Of a DNA stretch of 64,000 nt, positions 16,391 through 24,895 are shown in pieces (position 1 is the first letter of the stretch; each line of letters begins with the position of its first letter). This DNA is from Marivita sp003149565 (GTDB lineage Bacteria > Pseudomonadota > Alphaproteobacteria > Rhodobacterales > Rhodobacteraceae), in NCBI RefSeq assembly GCF_965216415.1, contig NZ_CBDCFU010000002.1; one strand, written 5' to 3'. The notes below the pieces were generated by a model. The model saw only the letters and a list, made by a program, of their open reading frames with translations, did not search any database and was not told where the DNA came from. A program made the position numbers and the translations under genes.

Positions 16391-17314
16391 TCATTTTGAC
16401 GAGAGAACAGCAGCGCACTGTGCTGGAAGATCGGCAAGCGTCAGTTCTCTTTTGGGCCTCGGTTTTGGTGCATTTGGATCAGGCGGCGGCGGGTTGAGGA
16501 TATTGTTGACCCATTGCTGTGCATCGTCACAGCCGTCCCCGCGGGGCGGTGGATCCTGATCGACACAGCCAGACATACCGCGTGGGCAGGCCAAACGTAC
16601 ATGGAAGTGATAGTGATGTCCGTACCAAGGGCGGATCTTGCGCAGGTAGCTGCGATCCCCCGTTTCGCTGTTGCACATTGCGACCTTGGCACCCGGGAAG
16701 ACAAAAATCCGTGCCACACGTGGGTCACTGGCCGCAGCCTTTATGATGTTATGATGTGCTTGGGTCCAATTATCGTTCGTGAACGCACCTGCAGAGCGCC
16801 GCATTGAGATCGAAGATATATTTTCACGTTCACCTCTGCTGAGGTTCAGACGGTCAGCCGGACGCATCCAGATGTCAGCATCAAGGCCGATTTGATGGCT
16901 CGCGTGTCCTGTCAGCATCGGACCACCACGCGGCTGACTTATGTCACCGAGATAAAGCCCATTCCATCCTGGTTGCCGTGCAGCGACGCGCGACAAATCC
17001 TGCAGAAAATCCACCGTGATCGGAAGTCCCCAATTCCGGTTTCGGGACAGACGCATGGCTTGCCATGTTGGACCAGACTCAGGCAGTTGAACTTGGCCTG
17101 CCGCGCAGCCTTTGGCGTAGCTGCCATAGGCGGCTGGGGATTGCCTTGATGCATTGTCCATTCCACCGAACAGCTGTTTGGCCTGTCGTGTGCTGAGGAC
17201 GCCGCTGACGCGGGGCGCTTCAATCGCATCGGCGGAGGAGCTTTGAGTTCTGTTTTCGCTCCCGCAGGCTGAAAGGACAAATACAAGGCCGAGAAGCAGA
17301 GAAATTCGTTTCAT
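16391..17314 (-). CDS. mepA: Penicillin-insensitive murein endopeptidase
   Basis: A 307-residue LAS-family zinc peptidase that cuts D-Ala-meso-DAP cross-links in peptidoglycan. The N terminus is a lipoprotein signal (MKRISLLLGLVFVLSAC), so the protein is probably membrane anchored; E. coli MepA is soluble periplasmic. Metal ligands are visible in LTGHASHQIGLDADIWMRP and in the late HHYHFHVRLACP. Several cysteines fit the disulfides of the family. The C-terminal 60 residues are Pro/Asp-rich. Its ATG overlaps the stop of the upstream MFS gene (ATGA), so the two are coupled. Confidence 0.94.
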   Translation of the reverse strand: MKRISLLLGLVFVLSACGSENRTQSSSADAIEAPRVSGVLSTRQAKQLFGGMDNASRQSPAAYGSYAKGCAAGQVQLPESGPTWQAMRLSRNRNWGLPITVDFLQDLSRVAARQPGWNGLYLGDISQPRGGPMLTGHASHQIGLDADIWMRPADRLNLSRGERENISSISMRRSAGAFTNDNWTQAHHNIIKAAASDPRVARIFVFPGAKVAMCNSETGDRSYLRKIRPWYGHHYHFHVRLACPRGMSGCVDQDPPPRGDGCDDAQQWVNNILNPPPPDPNAPKPRPKRELTLADLPAQCAAVLSSK

Positions 17315-18651
17315 GATACTGCTCGTTTCCCGTTTGGGTTGACCCAGACTAACAATACAAGACCGATCAGGAAAAGCCCTATAACGGGACTGACGCCCAA
17401 TTGTTGAGAACCGGTGGCATAGGTTGTAACCCCAATAAGCAAGGGTGCGAGAAAACTGGTCGCTTTTCCTGCAAGCGCATAAAGCCCAAAAGCTTCGGTC
17501 ATGCGTTCCGGGTTGGCCTGTCGTACCATCATCGTACGGCTTGCAGACTGAATTACGCCCCCAGCCGCGCCGATGACCGCGCCAATTAAATAAAAGGCGA
17601 TATCAGGCAGCGAGGACCCTTCGGCTAAGGGAATTCCGAACATCGACTCGCGTGAGATAAGAACGATGGCGACACCCACAGCGGTCAGCGCAAGAATACA
17701 ACTCACGATCACAGGTTTCGGCCCGAAACGTGAATCCGCCATGCCCCCCATCCACGCTGCCAAAGCTCCAGCAATTATGGCGATAATCCCAAAGATGCCG
17801 ACGTTCTGAACGCTCCAGCCGAGTACACCTGCAGCATAAATTCCGCCAAACGCGTACATCCCGTTGAGCGCGTCCCGATAAAACATTGCTGAACCCAGAA
17901 ACGCAAAGAGCGATCGATCTTGCGGCAGCCGACCCAGCGTTGCTTTAAGGTCTTTCAATGACTGCTTAACAGCGCCTTTTGGAGCAGCACGCGATTTTGG
18001 ATCTCGAACGAACAAAAAGAACGGGACCATGAAAACAATGAACCAAATCGCCACAAGTGGCCCGACAAAGCGCGTTCCTTCGCGGTGTGATGAGTCGAGT
18101 CCCAGCGCGGGGTCGAGGCCAATCATGGTTTTTCCCGTCTGAGCATTGTCAGCAAAGAACGCGAGCATGATCACCAGAGCCAGAAGACCACCGACATATC
18201 CAAAGGCCCACCCGTTTCCTGATATCCTGCCGATCTCTTCAGGCGTACCAAGGTCGGGTAACATGGAATTCGTGAATGTCGTTGCAAACTCCATTCCGAT
18301 CATGCCGATGGCAAAAAAGACGAGTATGAGGATCAGGTTGAAGTCGCCCGGAGCGGCAAGCCAAAGACCTGCAGCTCCGCAAACATACATGACGGAAAAA
18401 ATCCAAATCCACTTAAGACGGTTGCCGCTCGTATCCGCCAGCGCACCGAGGACCGGGGCAAGCAGAGCAATAATGATACCTGCAGTACCGATTCCAAAGC
18501 CCCATGCCGATTGCGCAGCAGTGCCATCCCCCATCAACTCTTTGACATAGGGCGCAAAGATAAACGTTATGATAAGCGTGTTATATGGCTGGCTGGCCCA
18601 GTCGAAGAAGAACCAGCCCCAAATCCGTTTGCGCAAGGTCACATCTGCCAT
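17311..18651 (-). CDS. MFS transporter, UMF1 type
   Basis: A 446-residue permease with 11-12 predicted helices. It begins MADVTLRKRIWGWFFFDWAS; the WFFFDWASQPYNTLIITFIF segment is the hallmark of the UMF1 group (related to yeast Atg22). LLAPVLGALADTSGNRLKWI matches the loop after helix 2 of major facilitators. ATG 18651 is preceded by AAGGGGGATTTGGC; the open frame extends 16 codons upstream. Homologues have been proposed to export amino acids or muropeptide-derived compounds. Coupling to mepA would suit the latter, but that is only suggestive. Confidence 0.88.
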   Translation of the reverse strand: MADVTLRKRIWGWFFFDWASQPYNTLIITFIFAPYVKELMGDGTAAQSAWGFGIGTAGIIIALLAPVLGALADTSGNRLKWIWIFSVMYVCGAAGLWLAAPGDFNLILILVFFAIGMIGMEFATTFTNSMLPDLGTPEEIGRISGNGWAFGYVGGLLALVIMLAFFADNAQTGKTMIGLDPALGLDSSHREGTRFVGPLVAIWFIVFMVPFFLFVRDPKSRAAPKGAVKQSLKDLKATLGRLPQDRSLFAFLGSAMFYRDALNGMYAFGGIYAAGVLGWSVQNVGIFGIIAIIAGALAAWMGGMADSRFGPKPVIVSCILALTAVGVAIVLISRESMFGIPLAEGSSLPDIAFYLIGAVIGAAGGVIQSASRTMMVRQANPERMTEAFGLYALAGKATSFLAPLLIGVTTYATGSQQLGVSPVIGLFLIGLVLLVWVNPNGKRAVS

Positions 18652-18711
18652 GCCAAATCCCCCTTCGTGGGTTATGGGTCCGAAACTGAACCCCGGCAAG
18701 CATCGTCTTGG

Positions 18712-19257
18712 CTAGGCTTTGTTCTGCATCGGCGGCCAAGGTCTGGCGTCCTCGGCCTCAAGCCATTTTTTGACCCAAATCGGCATGCCCGGCGACTGTG
18801 CCTCTTCAAGACCCATTGCAGCAATAACTCGACTGGTGGGGACAATTCCATTCCGGTCGGTCACAGCCGAGCGGTACACCGCGTGGTTGGCGCATTCGCC
18901 ATTCTGTTTCCACATTGATTGTTCGATATAAAGGAAACGGGCATCCCAACACAGCAGCCGACTGCGCGTTTCAAAGCGTTCAAACGTACGGATGCGGCGC
19001 CTGTACCGTACGACAACGCCAGCCATCGTCAGTCCCCAGCTTTCGTTCCGGATCATGTCCATGAGTCCTGTGACTTGTGCCAAAGGAATCCGCCCAAGAT
19101 CATAGAGTGTCAGCGTCCGACCGTTGTTCAGTTCCATCCACATGTCGATGTCCCACGGCCAACACCGATGATGTGAGACATAGGTTGCAAACGGTCCAAG
19201 CTTGGGCGTGTTACGGGTTTTCCAGAGCCCAAACGCCATGCGAATGAAGGGATACAT
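18712..19257 (-). CDS. Acyl-CoA thioesterase-like hotdog protein
   Basis: A 181-residue protein with the single-hotdog layout of the 4HBT/THEM6 type. It contains HRCWPWDIDMWMELNNGRTLT in the position where related enzymes keep the catalytic D-x-x-H/N loop, then a beta-rich part with YRRRIRTFERFETRSRLLCW. ATG 19257 has AGGAGTGACC upstream. Substrate is unknown. It precedes the MFS gene by 60 bp on the same strand and may be cotranscribed. No signal peptide is seen, so it should be cytoplasmic. Confidence 0.82.
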   Translation of the reverse strand: MYPFIRMAFGLWKTRNTPKLGPFATYVSHHRCWPWDIDMWMELNNGRTLTLYDLGRIPLAQVTGLMDMIRNESWGLTMAGVVVRYRRRIRTFERFETRSRLLCWDARFLYIEQSMWKQNGECANHAVYRSAVTDRNGIVPTSRVIAAMGLEEAQSPGMPIWVKKWLEAEDARPWPPMQNKA

Positions 19258-19394
19258 CGGTCACTCCTGTTGGCGATGTAGTTGACCTTCTGCAAAGTCA
19301 CGTCAATCGCGACCTCGCGGCAAGCGCTCTGACTTGTTCTTCGGCACGCTTGCGCCTACCTGTTGACAGGTCACTGCCAAGGGAAATCCGTCCG

Positions 19395-19688
19395 ATGCAA
19401 TCGCTCTACCAGATACTGATGCTGCTTCTTGATATCGTGTGGTTCTTTATAATCGCCCACGTTATCGTGAGTTGGCTGATAAATTTCCAGGTTTTGAACC
19501 TGCGTCAGCCCATCGTCGCGCAAATCTGGGATGGTCTGAACCGCCTGCTGGAACCGATGTACTCGCGCCTGCGCCGCATCCTTCCGCCGATGTCTGGGAT
19601 CGACCTTGCACCTTTGGTTGCTTTGATCGGGGTCTATATTCTGCGCATCGTGCTTCAGAACAACGCGGGCTTCTTCTACGGATATTGA
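19395..19688 (+). CDS. YggT family membrane protein
   Basis: A 97-residue protein with two hydrophobic helices (about 5-28 and 72-92) separated by the conserved amphipathic segment WDGLNRLLEPMYSRLRRILP and PMSGIDLAPLVALIGVYIL. This is the YggT pattern found across bacteria and in plastids (CCB3), where it has been linked to cytochrome assembly, osmotic response or division-site proteins in different organisms. I start at ATG 19395 (MQSLYQILMLLLD); upstream in-frame codons lack hydrophobic character. Confidence 0.92.
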   Translation: MQSLYQILMLLLDIVWFFIIAHVIVSWLINFQVLNLRQPIVAQIWDGLNRLLEPMYSRLRRILPPMSGIDLAPLVALIGVYILRIVLQNNAGFFYGY

Positions 19689-19726
19689 CCCGCGCTAAGG
19701 CTTGTTCACGCATCCTTAGTATGAGA

Positions 19727-19765
19727 CTGTCAGGTTTAGAGCAGATATAGTAATAAACCTGACAG
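19727..19765 (+). promoter_or_regulatory. Perfect 12-bp inverted repeat upstream of recQ
   Basis: Arms CTGTCAGGTTTA (19727-19738) and TAAACCTGACAG (19754-19765) flank a 15-bp spacer containing TATAGT, a possible -10 box. Each arm is itself nearly palindromic around CTGNCAG, and the two centres are 32 bp apart. The right arm ends seven bases before the recQ ATG. It could be a paired repressor site or a hairpin in the recQ leader. Confidence 0.6.
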
Positions 19766-19772
19766 GTCATCC

Positions 19773-21827
19773 ATGCCACGCGACATGTCCGATGCAGACA
19801 ATGTTCTGCGCGACGTTTTTGGATTCGACAGCTTTCGCCCTGGTCAGGCAGAGATTGTCGAAGCAGTGGCACAAGGCGAAAACGTGCTCGCCATCATGCC
19901 GACCGGCGGTGGTAAGTCGCTCTGTTTCCAACTGCCTGCATTGGTCCGTCACGGCGTGACCGTTGTGATTTCTCCCTTGATCGCCCTAATGCGCGATCAG
20001 GTGCGCGGTCTGAGAGAGGCCGGCGTCGCGGCAGGAGCGCTGACCTCGGCTAACACGGACGAGGAAAACGACGCTGTTTGGGATATGCTTCATACGGGTG
20101 CGCTGAAGCTGCTTTATATTGCGCCTGAAAGGCTCGCCTCAAGCGGCACGCAGCGGATGCTGCAACAGGCAGGTGTGTCCCTGATCGCTGTCGACGAGGC
20201 ACATTGCGTCAGCCAGTGGGGCCATGATTTCCGCCCCGACTATCTTCGCATTGGGGAACTGCGCCGTGCTCTGGACGTGCCGCTGGCGGCTTTCACGGCG
20301 ACTGCAGACGCCGAAACGCAGGAAGAGATCGTCACTCGCCTGTTCGACGGACATGCGCCGACGACTTTCTTGCGGGGTTTTGACCGGCCCAACATTCACC
20401 TGATGTTCGCCCCCAAGAACAAGCCGCGCGAACAGATCCTGAAATTTGCGGCTGCCCGAAAGGACCAGTCTGGAATCGTCTATTGCGGCACCCGCGCCAA
20501 GACCGAAACCCTAGCTCAAGCGCTTAATGCCGAGGGTCACACCGCCTGTTTTTATCATGGGGGCATGGAGCCTGAAGCCCGTCGTCACGTTGAAGCCCGG
20601 TTCGCCACCGAGGATGGGCTGATCGTGGTTGCTACGGTGGCGTTTGGCATGGGAGTCGACAAACCCGACATCCGATGGGTTGCGCATGCCGACCTACCGA
20701 AATCTATCGAAGCCTATTACCAGGAAATCGGTCGGGCCGGGCGCGATGGGGCGCCTGCCGAAACGCTGACCTTGTACGGTGCGGATGATATCCGTCTGCG
20801 TAGGGCGCAGATAGATGAAGGCCTCGCACCGGCAGAGCGGCGCCACGCAGACCATGGACGTCTGAACGCGTTGTTGGGTTTGGCCGAAGCCTTGGAGTGC
20901 CGACGCAAGACGTTATTGAGCTATTTCGGCGAGACAGAGATCGCCTGTGGAAATTGCGATCTGTGTGACAAGCCCGCCAAGGTTTTTGACGGCACCGAAG
21001 CGGTTCGCAAAGCGCTCTCGGCCGCACTGCGTACGGGCGAAAGCTTTGGTGCGGGGCACCTGATCGATATTTTGGTTGGAACCAAGACAGAAAAGGTCAT
21101 GGCACGGAATCATGATTCACTGCCGACCTTTGGAGTTGGCAAAGACCTGAAACGTGTAGAGTGGCAGGCTGTTTTTCGCCAGATGATGGGTCATGACTTG
21201 ATGCGCCCGGATCCCGAACGACATGGCGCGTTGGTGATGACCGAGGCGGCCCGCCCGATTCTGCGCGGCGAAGCGTCGATTTCGCTAACGCGTGACAGCC
21301 TTGAAGCGGCGAACGATCGCCGCCCCCAGGTGCGCACATTGGTGAATGACGAGGATGCGCCTCTACTGTCGGCGCTGAAGGCCAAGCGGCGGGCCTTGGC
21401 CGAGGAACAATCGGTCCCGGCCTATGTGATCTTTCCAGATCGTACGTTGATCGAGATGGCCGGAACCCGGCCTCGCACCCTGGACGATTTGGCGCGCATC
21501 AACGGTGTTGGTGCAAAGAAGCTAGAACGCTATGGGCGTGCGTTTCTAGAGGTGATCGCTGGAGAGGCACCGGAATTACATCCGGCGCGGCGCAAACTTG
21601 CTTCAACCGGAGCCGGGGGTATCTACGATGCACTGCTCGCATCTCAGGCGCAGATGATCCGAGGCCAGTGCGGGACCCTGAAACCGATGTCCTGCAGTGC
21701 GGCACAGTTGGCCAAACTGGCACAAGCCAAACCACGTGATGAGACCGGGATCGCACGGATTATTGGGGAACGGCATGCCGAACGCTTTGCCGAGACCTTT
21801 CTGGACGTTCTGCGGTCGGCAGACTAA
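19773..21827 (+). CDS. recQ: ATP-dependent DNA helicase RecQ
   Basis: A 684-residue 3'-5' helicase of recombination and replication-fork repair. Helicase motifs are present in order: Walker A in IMPTGGGKSLCFQLPA, the DEAH box in LIAVDEAHCVSQWGHDFRPD, TATAD, VATVAFGMGVDKPDIRWVAH and QEIGRAGRDG. The RQC zinc module has CGNCDLC near residue 395. The C terminus holds an HRDC domain (about 515-600, LIEMAGTRPRTLDDLARINGVG), then an extra 80 residues. ATG 19773 sits just after the inverted repeat; ATG 19785 is an alternative start. Confidence 0.96.
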   Translation: MPRDMSDADNVLRDVFGFDSFRPGQAEIVEAVAQGENVLAIMPTGGGKSLCFQLPALVRHGVTVVISPLIALMRDQVRGLREAGVAAGALTSANTDEENDAVWDMLHTGALKLLYIAPERLASSGTQRMLQQAGVSLIAVDEAHCVSQWGHDFRPDYLRIGELRRALDVPLAAFTATADAETQEEIVTRLFDGHAPTTFLRGFDRPNIHLMFAPKNKPREQILKFAAARKDQSGIVYCGTRAKTETLAQALNAEGHTACFYHGGMEPEARRHVEARFATEDGLIVVATVAFGMGVDKPDIRWVAHADLPKSIEAYYQEIGRAGRDGAPAETLTLYGADDIRLRRAQIDEGLAPAERRHADHGRLNALLGLAEALECRRKTLLSYFGETEIACGNCDLCDKPAKVFDGTEAVRKALSAALRTGESFGAGHLIDILVGTKTEKVMARNHDSLPTFGVGKDLKRVEWQAVFRQMMGHDLMRPDPERHGALVMTEAARPILRGEASISLTRDSLEAANDRRPQVRTLVNDEDAPLLSALKAKRRALAEEQSVPAYVIFPDRTLIEMAGTRPRTLDDLARINGVGAKKLERYGRAFLEVIAGEAPELHPARRKLASTGAGGIYDALLASQAQMIRGQCGTLKPMSCSAAQLAKLAQAKPRDETGIARIIGERHAERFAETFLDVLRSAD

Positions 21828-21863
21828 GTCCAGTGACATCAGAAATTCAAGTAAGGTGTAGCC

Positions 21864-22643
21864 ATGCTCGTTGTGATCTCTCCGGCAAAACGTCTTGATT
21901 GGTCTGAGAGGGATGTGGCTCTGACGGAACCAGTGTTTCAGGACGACGCGAACCGTTTGGCCAAAACGGCGCGGAACCTGACACTTGGCAATCTCAAGGC
22001 GCTGATGGATTTGAGCGACGATCTGGCAAAGCTCAATCGCGACCGGTTTCGCGATTTCGCGGACGCTCCCTCGGCTGACACCGTTCGCCCAGCGGCGTTG
22101 GCTTTTGCCGGAGACACGTATCAAGGCCTAGAGGCAGAAACACTGGACGCAGATGAAATGCGCTGGGCGCAAGACCACTTGCGTATCCTGTCTGGCCTGT
22201 ATGGCGTTCTGCGTCCGCTGGACGGTATCCAAGCCTACCGTCTTGAAATGGGAAGTCGCTTGAAAACCCGGCGCGGCAGCAACCTCTATGACTATTGGCG
22301 CGACCAGATCGCTAAAGAGCTCAAGGCACAGGCGGCAGAGGTGAAAACCGACACTCTCATCAATTGCGCCAGCCAGGAGTATTTTGGCGCAGTGCAGCCC
22401 AAAGCTTTGGGCCTGCGGATCATCACGCCGTGTTTCATGGAAGAAAAAGGCGATGGCAAAGGTCCGAAGATTGTCAGCTTCTTCGCCAAAAAGGCGCGGG
22501 GATCTATGGCGCGGTTTGTGATCCAAAAGCGACTGACGGACCCCGAGGGCATTCTTGATTTTGATCTTGGTGGATATGCGTATCGTGAGGATCTCTCCAA
22601 GCCGGATTCGCCAGTATTTGTTCGCAACTATGAGGCCAGCTGA
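21864..22643 (+). CDS. yaaA: Peroxide stress protein YaaA
   Basis: A 259-residue cytoplasmic protein of the YaaA/DUF328 family. It opens with the family signature MLVVISPAKRLDW and contains FAGDTYQGLEA, LRILSGLYGVLRPLDGIQAYRLEMG and NCASQEYF. YaaA is known in E. coli to limit iron-dependent damage under peroxide stress and binds DNA. AAGTAAGGTGTAGCC precedes the ATG. It lies 36 bp after recQ, so cotranscription is likely. Its last 16 bases overlap the end of the convergent kinase gene. Confidence 0.94.
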   Translation: MLVVISPAKRLDWSERDVALTEPVFQDDANRLAKTARNLTLGNLKALMDLSDDLAKLNRDRFRDFADAPSADTVRPAALAFAGDTYQGLEAETLDADEMRWAQDHLRILSGLYGVLRPLDGIQAYRLEMGSRLKTRRGSNLYDYWRDQIAKELKAQAAEVKTDTLINCASQEYFGAVQPKALGLRIITPCFMEEKGDGKGPKIVSFFAKKARGSMARFVIQKRLTDPEGILDFDLGGYAYREDLSKPDSPVFVRNYEAS

Positions 22644-24772
22644 AGCTGAGGACAGTATATCGTCAGTTTCTCGATCAGCGCATCTTTGCGTAAAGGCTTC
22701 GTCAGATAGTCGGTTAATCCAGCTTCAATGATCATTTCGCGGTCGCCATCCATCGCATGAGCCGTGACCGCGATAATTGGAACATTGGGGCCTGCCCCTT
22801 CGAGGGCACGGATGCGCGCGGTTGCCTCTTTGCCGTCCATCCCTGGCATTGAGATGTCCATGAAAATTACATCGGGCTGATCAGTCTCGAATGCCGCGAC
22901 TGCCTCGAACCCATTATTTGCAACCGCAAGCTCGATATCCATATTGCTGACCATCTTGCGAAAAACCAGTTGGTTGGTGCGGTTGTCCTCTGCCAGCAAG
23001 ACCTTTGGAAGTGCGGTGCGTGAAACCTTGGCCACAACCTTATCGGGCTCTCTCGGAACGGCTGCTGAGGCAATCGTATCGAATAACGCAGCCCGCGTAT
23101 AAGGTCGCTGAAGCGTGTGGACCTTTGTCTTCTCGATCCGGTTAGGCGTTTTTGAGCTTTGCGAGAGAAGTAAGAGTGGAGTGTCGCAAGCAATTTTGTC
23201 CAACATATTCGTGACACGATCGAAAGTCGGATTCTCGGAATCCAGATCAAGCACGACCAAACTGAGCGCTTCCAGGAATTCAACTGTCAATTCAACCTCG
23301 TCGGAATATTGGATCGGCATACCACCCAACGCCTTGATCTGTGAGACAAGAGAACTTTCGTGTTGGTCGCTCGCTTCTTCCATAACCAGAATGCGTTGGA
23401 CACTTGCTTCCAGCATTTCCGATTGCCCGCTGCATCCCCGAGCAATGGGCAGTGTCACCGAAAATCCAAAACAGCTTCCAGACCCTTCGTTGGACGTGAC
23501 CCAGATTTTCCCATCCATGAGTTCAACAAGTCTTTTGGTGATGGCAAGGCCAAGGCCGGTGCCTTCAAATTGCCGATTGCGGTCGTCTTCGACCTGATTG
23601 AATTCACCGAACACATGGTCGATCTTGTCGGCAGCAATGCCAATGCCGGTATCCTCTACTGTGATGCAGAGCTGGCATTCGGTTTCCGTCTCTCGCGCGC
23701 CAGAAACGCGCAGATGGACATGACCGTTCAGTGTGAACTTGACAGCATTCCCCATGAGGTTCGTCACAATCTGACGGATGCGGCCTGGGTCGGCGATGAC
23801 CCGTGTCGGCAACTGCATGTCATAGTCGATTTTGAGTGTCAGACCCTTCGCCTGTGCTGAAGGTTGCAACAGCATGACGATCTCATGCAGCGTTTTTTCA
23901 AGATCAAATGTTTCCGGATGCAAGATCAGTCTGTCGGCGTCGATTTTTGAGTAGTCGAGGACATCGTTGATGATGACCAATAGAGCCTCGCCCGAGTTTT
24001 TGATCGTGTCGACAAAGAGCCTTTGGTCTCCGTCCAAGTCGGTTTCTGTCAGGAGATCTGCCATACCCACGACACCGTTCATGGGAGTGCGGATTTCGTG
24101 GCTCATATTGGCAAGAAAGGCGGATTTCGCGCGATTGGCTGCCTCGGCACGCTCTCGGGCCTCACGCAATTGTTCTTCGTAGCGGACGCTGGCTGTGATA
24201 TTGAGAGCAAGGCTGACAATATCGCCAGTAGGACCGCGACGGTCGAAAATGCGGACATGTTCTCCATTCCACAACTGGATCTCCATCGGTTTGGGATCAT
24301 CCTGCTGCCAACGATCTTGCATGCGCGCGCGCCATTCGGCCGGTAACTCTTCGCCGATGTTGACGATGCCCTCCTCGGTCAGAAGTTGTAGAATCCTTGG
24401 GTAGGTGATGCCTGGCTGAACCTCTTCGAGGTCTTCAAACACCGCAAGATAGGCGCGGTTTGCGACGATCATGCGATTGTCTGCATCGAAAAAGGCAAAC
24501 CCATCCTGAATGGTTTCTATAGAATGCCAAAGACGACGCTCTGCGATCTGGATTTTCTCGTTCGCGACGCCCAACTCAGTTTTCACCCGTTGGTTTTCGC
24601 CACGCACCATTGCCACCTCGGCTCGGGTTTCGACGATTTCGTTACTGAGTTTCTGGGCGTGGTTTCCGAGCTTGCGATTGGCGGCGAAGAGTTCAGCCTG
24701 TTTGAGCTCAAGCAGACGCTCGGCCGCCAACCGCGCGCGGCGTTCTTCGGCCAGCTTGTTGGCGAGACTCAT
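22628..24772 (-). CDS. Hybrid sensor histidine kinase with response-regulator domain
   Basis: A 714-residue protein without membrane helices. An N-terminal coiled coil (about 5-85) and a PAS domain (about 85-195) precede HisKA with the phosphoacceptor in FLANMSHEIRTPMNG (H225). The HATPase core has NLMGNAVKFT, VEDTGIGIAADKIDH and GTGLGLAITKRLVELMDG. Residues about 465-580 look like a degenerate receiver. The C-terminal REC domain is intact (LAEDN, IFMDISMPGMDG with D639, and K in YLTKPLRK). GGAGG lies five bases before the ATG. No partner regulator or HPt protein is encoded nearby, so the pathway is unknown. Confidence 0.93.
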   Translation of the reverse strand: MSLANKLAEERRARLAAERLLELKQAELFAANRKLGNHAQKLSNEIVETRAEVAMVRGENQRVKTELGVANEKIQIAERRLWHSIETIQDGFAFFDADNRMIVANRAYLAVFEDLEEVQPGITYPRILQLLTEEGIVNIGEELPAEWRARMQDRWQQDDPKPMEIQLWNGEHVRIFDRRGPTGDIVSLALNITASVRYEEQLREARERAEAANRAKSAFLANMSHEIRTPMNGVVGMADLLTETDLDGDQRLFVDTIKNSGEALLVIINDVLDYSKIDADRLILHPETFDLEKTLHEIVMLLQPSAQAKGLTLKIDYDMQLPTRVIADPGRIRQIVTNLMGNAVKFTLNGHVHLRVSGARETETECQLCITVEDTGIGIAADKIDHVFGEFNQVEDDRNRQFEGTGLGLAITKRLVELMDGKIWVTSNEGSGSCFGFSVTLPIARGCSGQSEMLEASVQRILVMEEASDQHESSLVSQIKALGGMPIQYSDEVELTVEFLEALSLVVLDLDSENPTFDRVTNMLDKIACDTPLLLLSQSSKTPNRIEKTKVHTLQRPYTRAALFDTIASAAVPREPDKVVAKVSRTALPKVLLAEDNRTNQLVFRKMVSNMDIELAVANNGFEAVAAFETDQPDVIFMDISMPGMDGKEATARIRALEGAGPNVPIIAVTAHAMDGDREMIIEAGLTDYLTKPLRKDALIEKLTIYCPQLQLAS

Positions 24773-24820
24773 CCGGACCTCCGTCTACATCAGAGGTAAC
24801 TTTCTCGGATCATGGTGAAA

Positions 24821-24857
24821 AAGAAATTAACCCCAGCCAAAGTCGCTTGGCTGGGGT
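24821..24857 (-). terminator. Terminator after the thiolase gene
   Basis: An 11-bp perfect stem (ACCCCAGCCAA / TTGGCTGGGGT) with a short loop, followed on the minus strand by a T-rich stretch. It separates the thiolase transcript from the kinase gene downstream. Confidence 0.82.
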
Positions 24858-24895
24858 CAATTAGATTTTCACGACGAACTTGGACGGTGTTTGCG

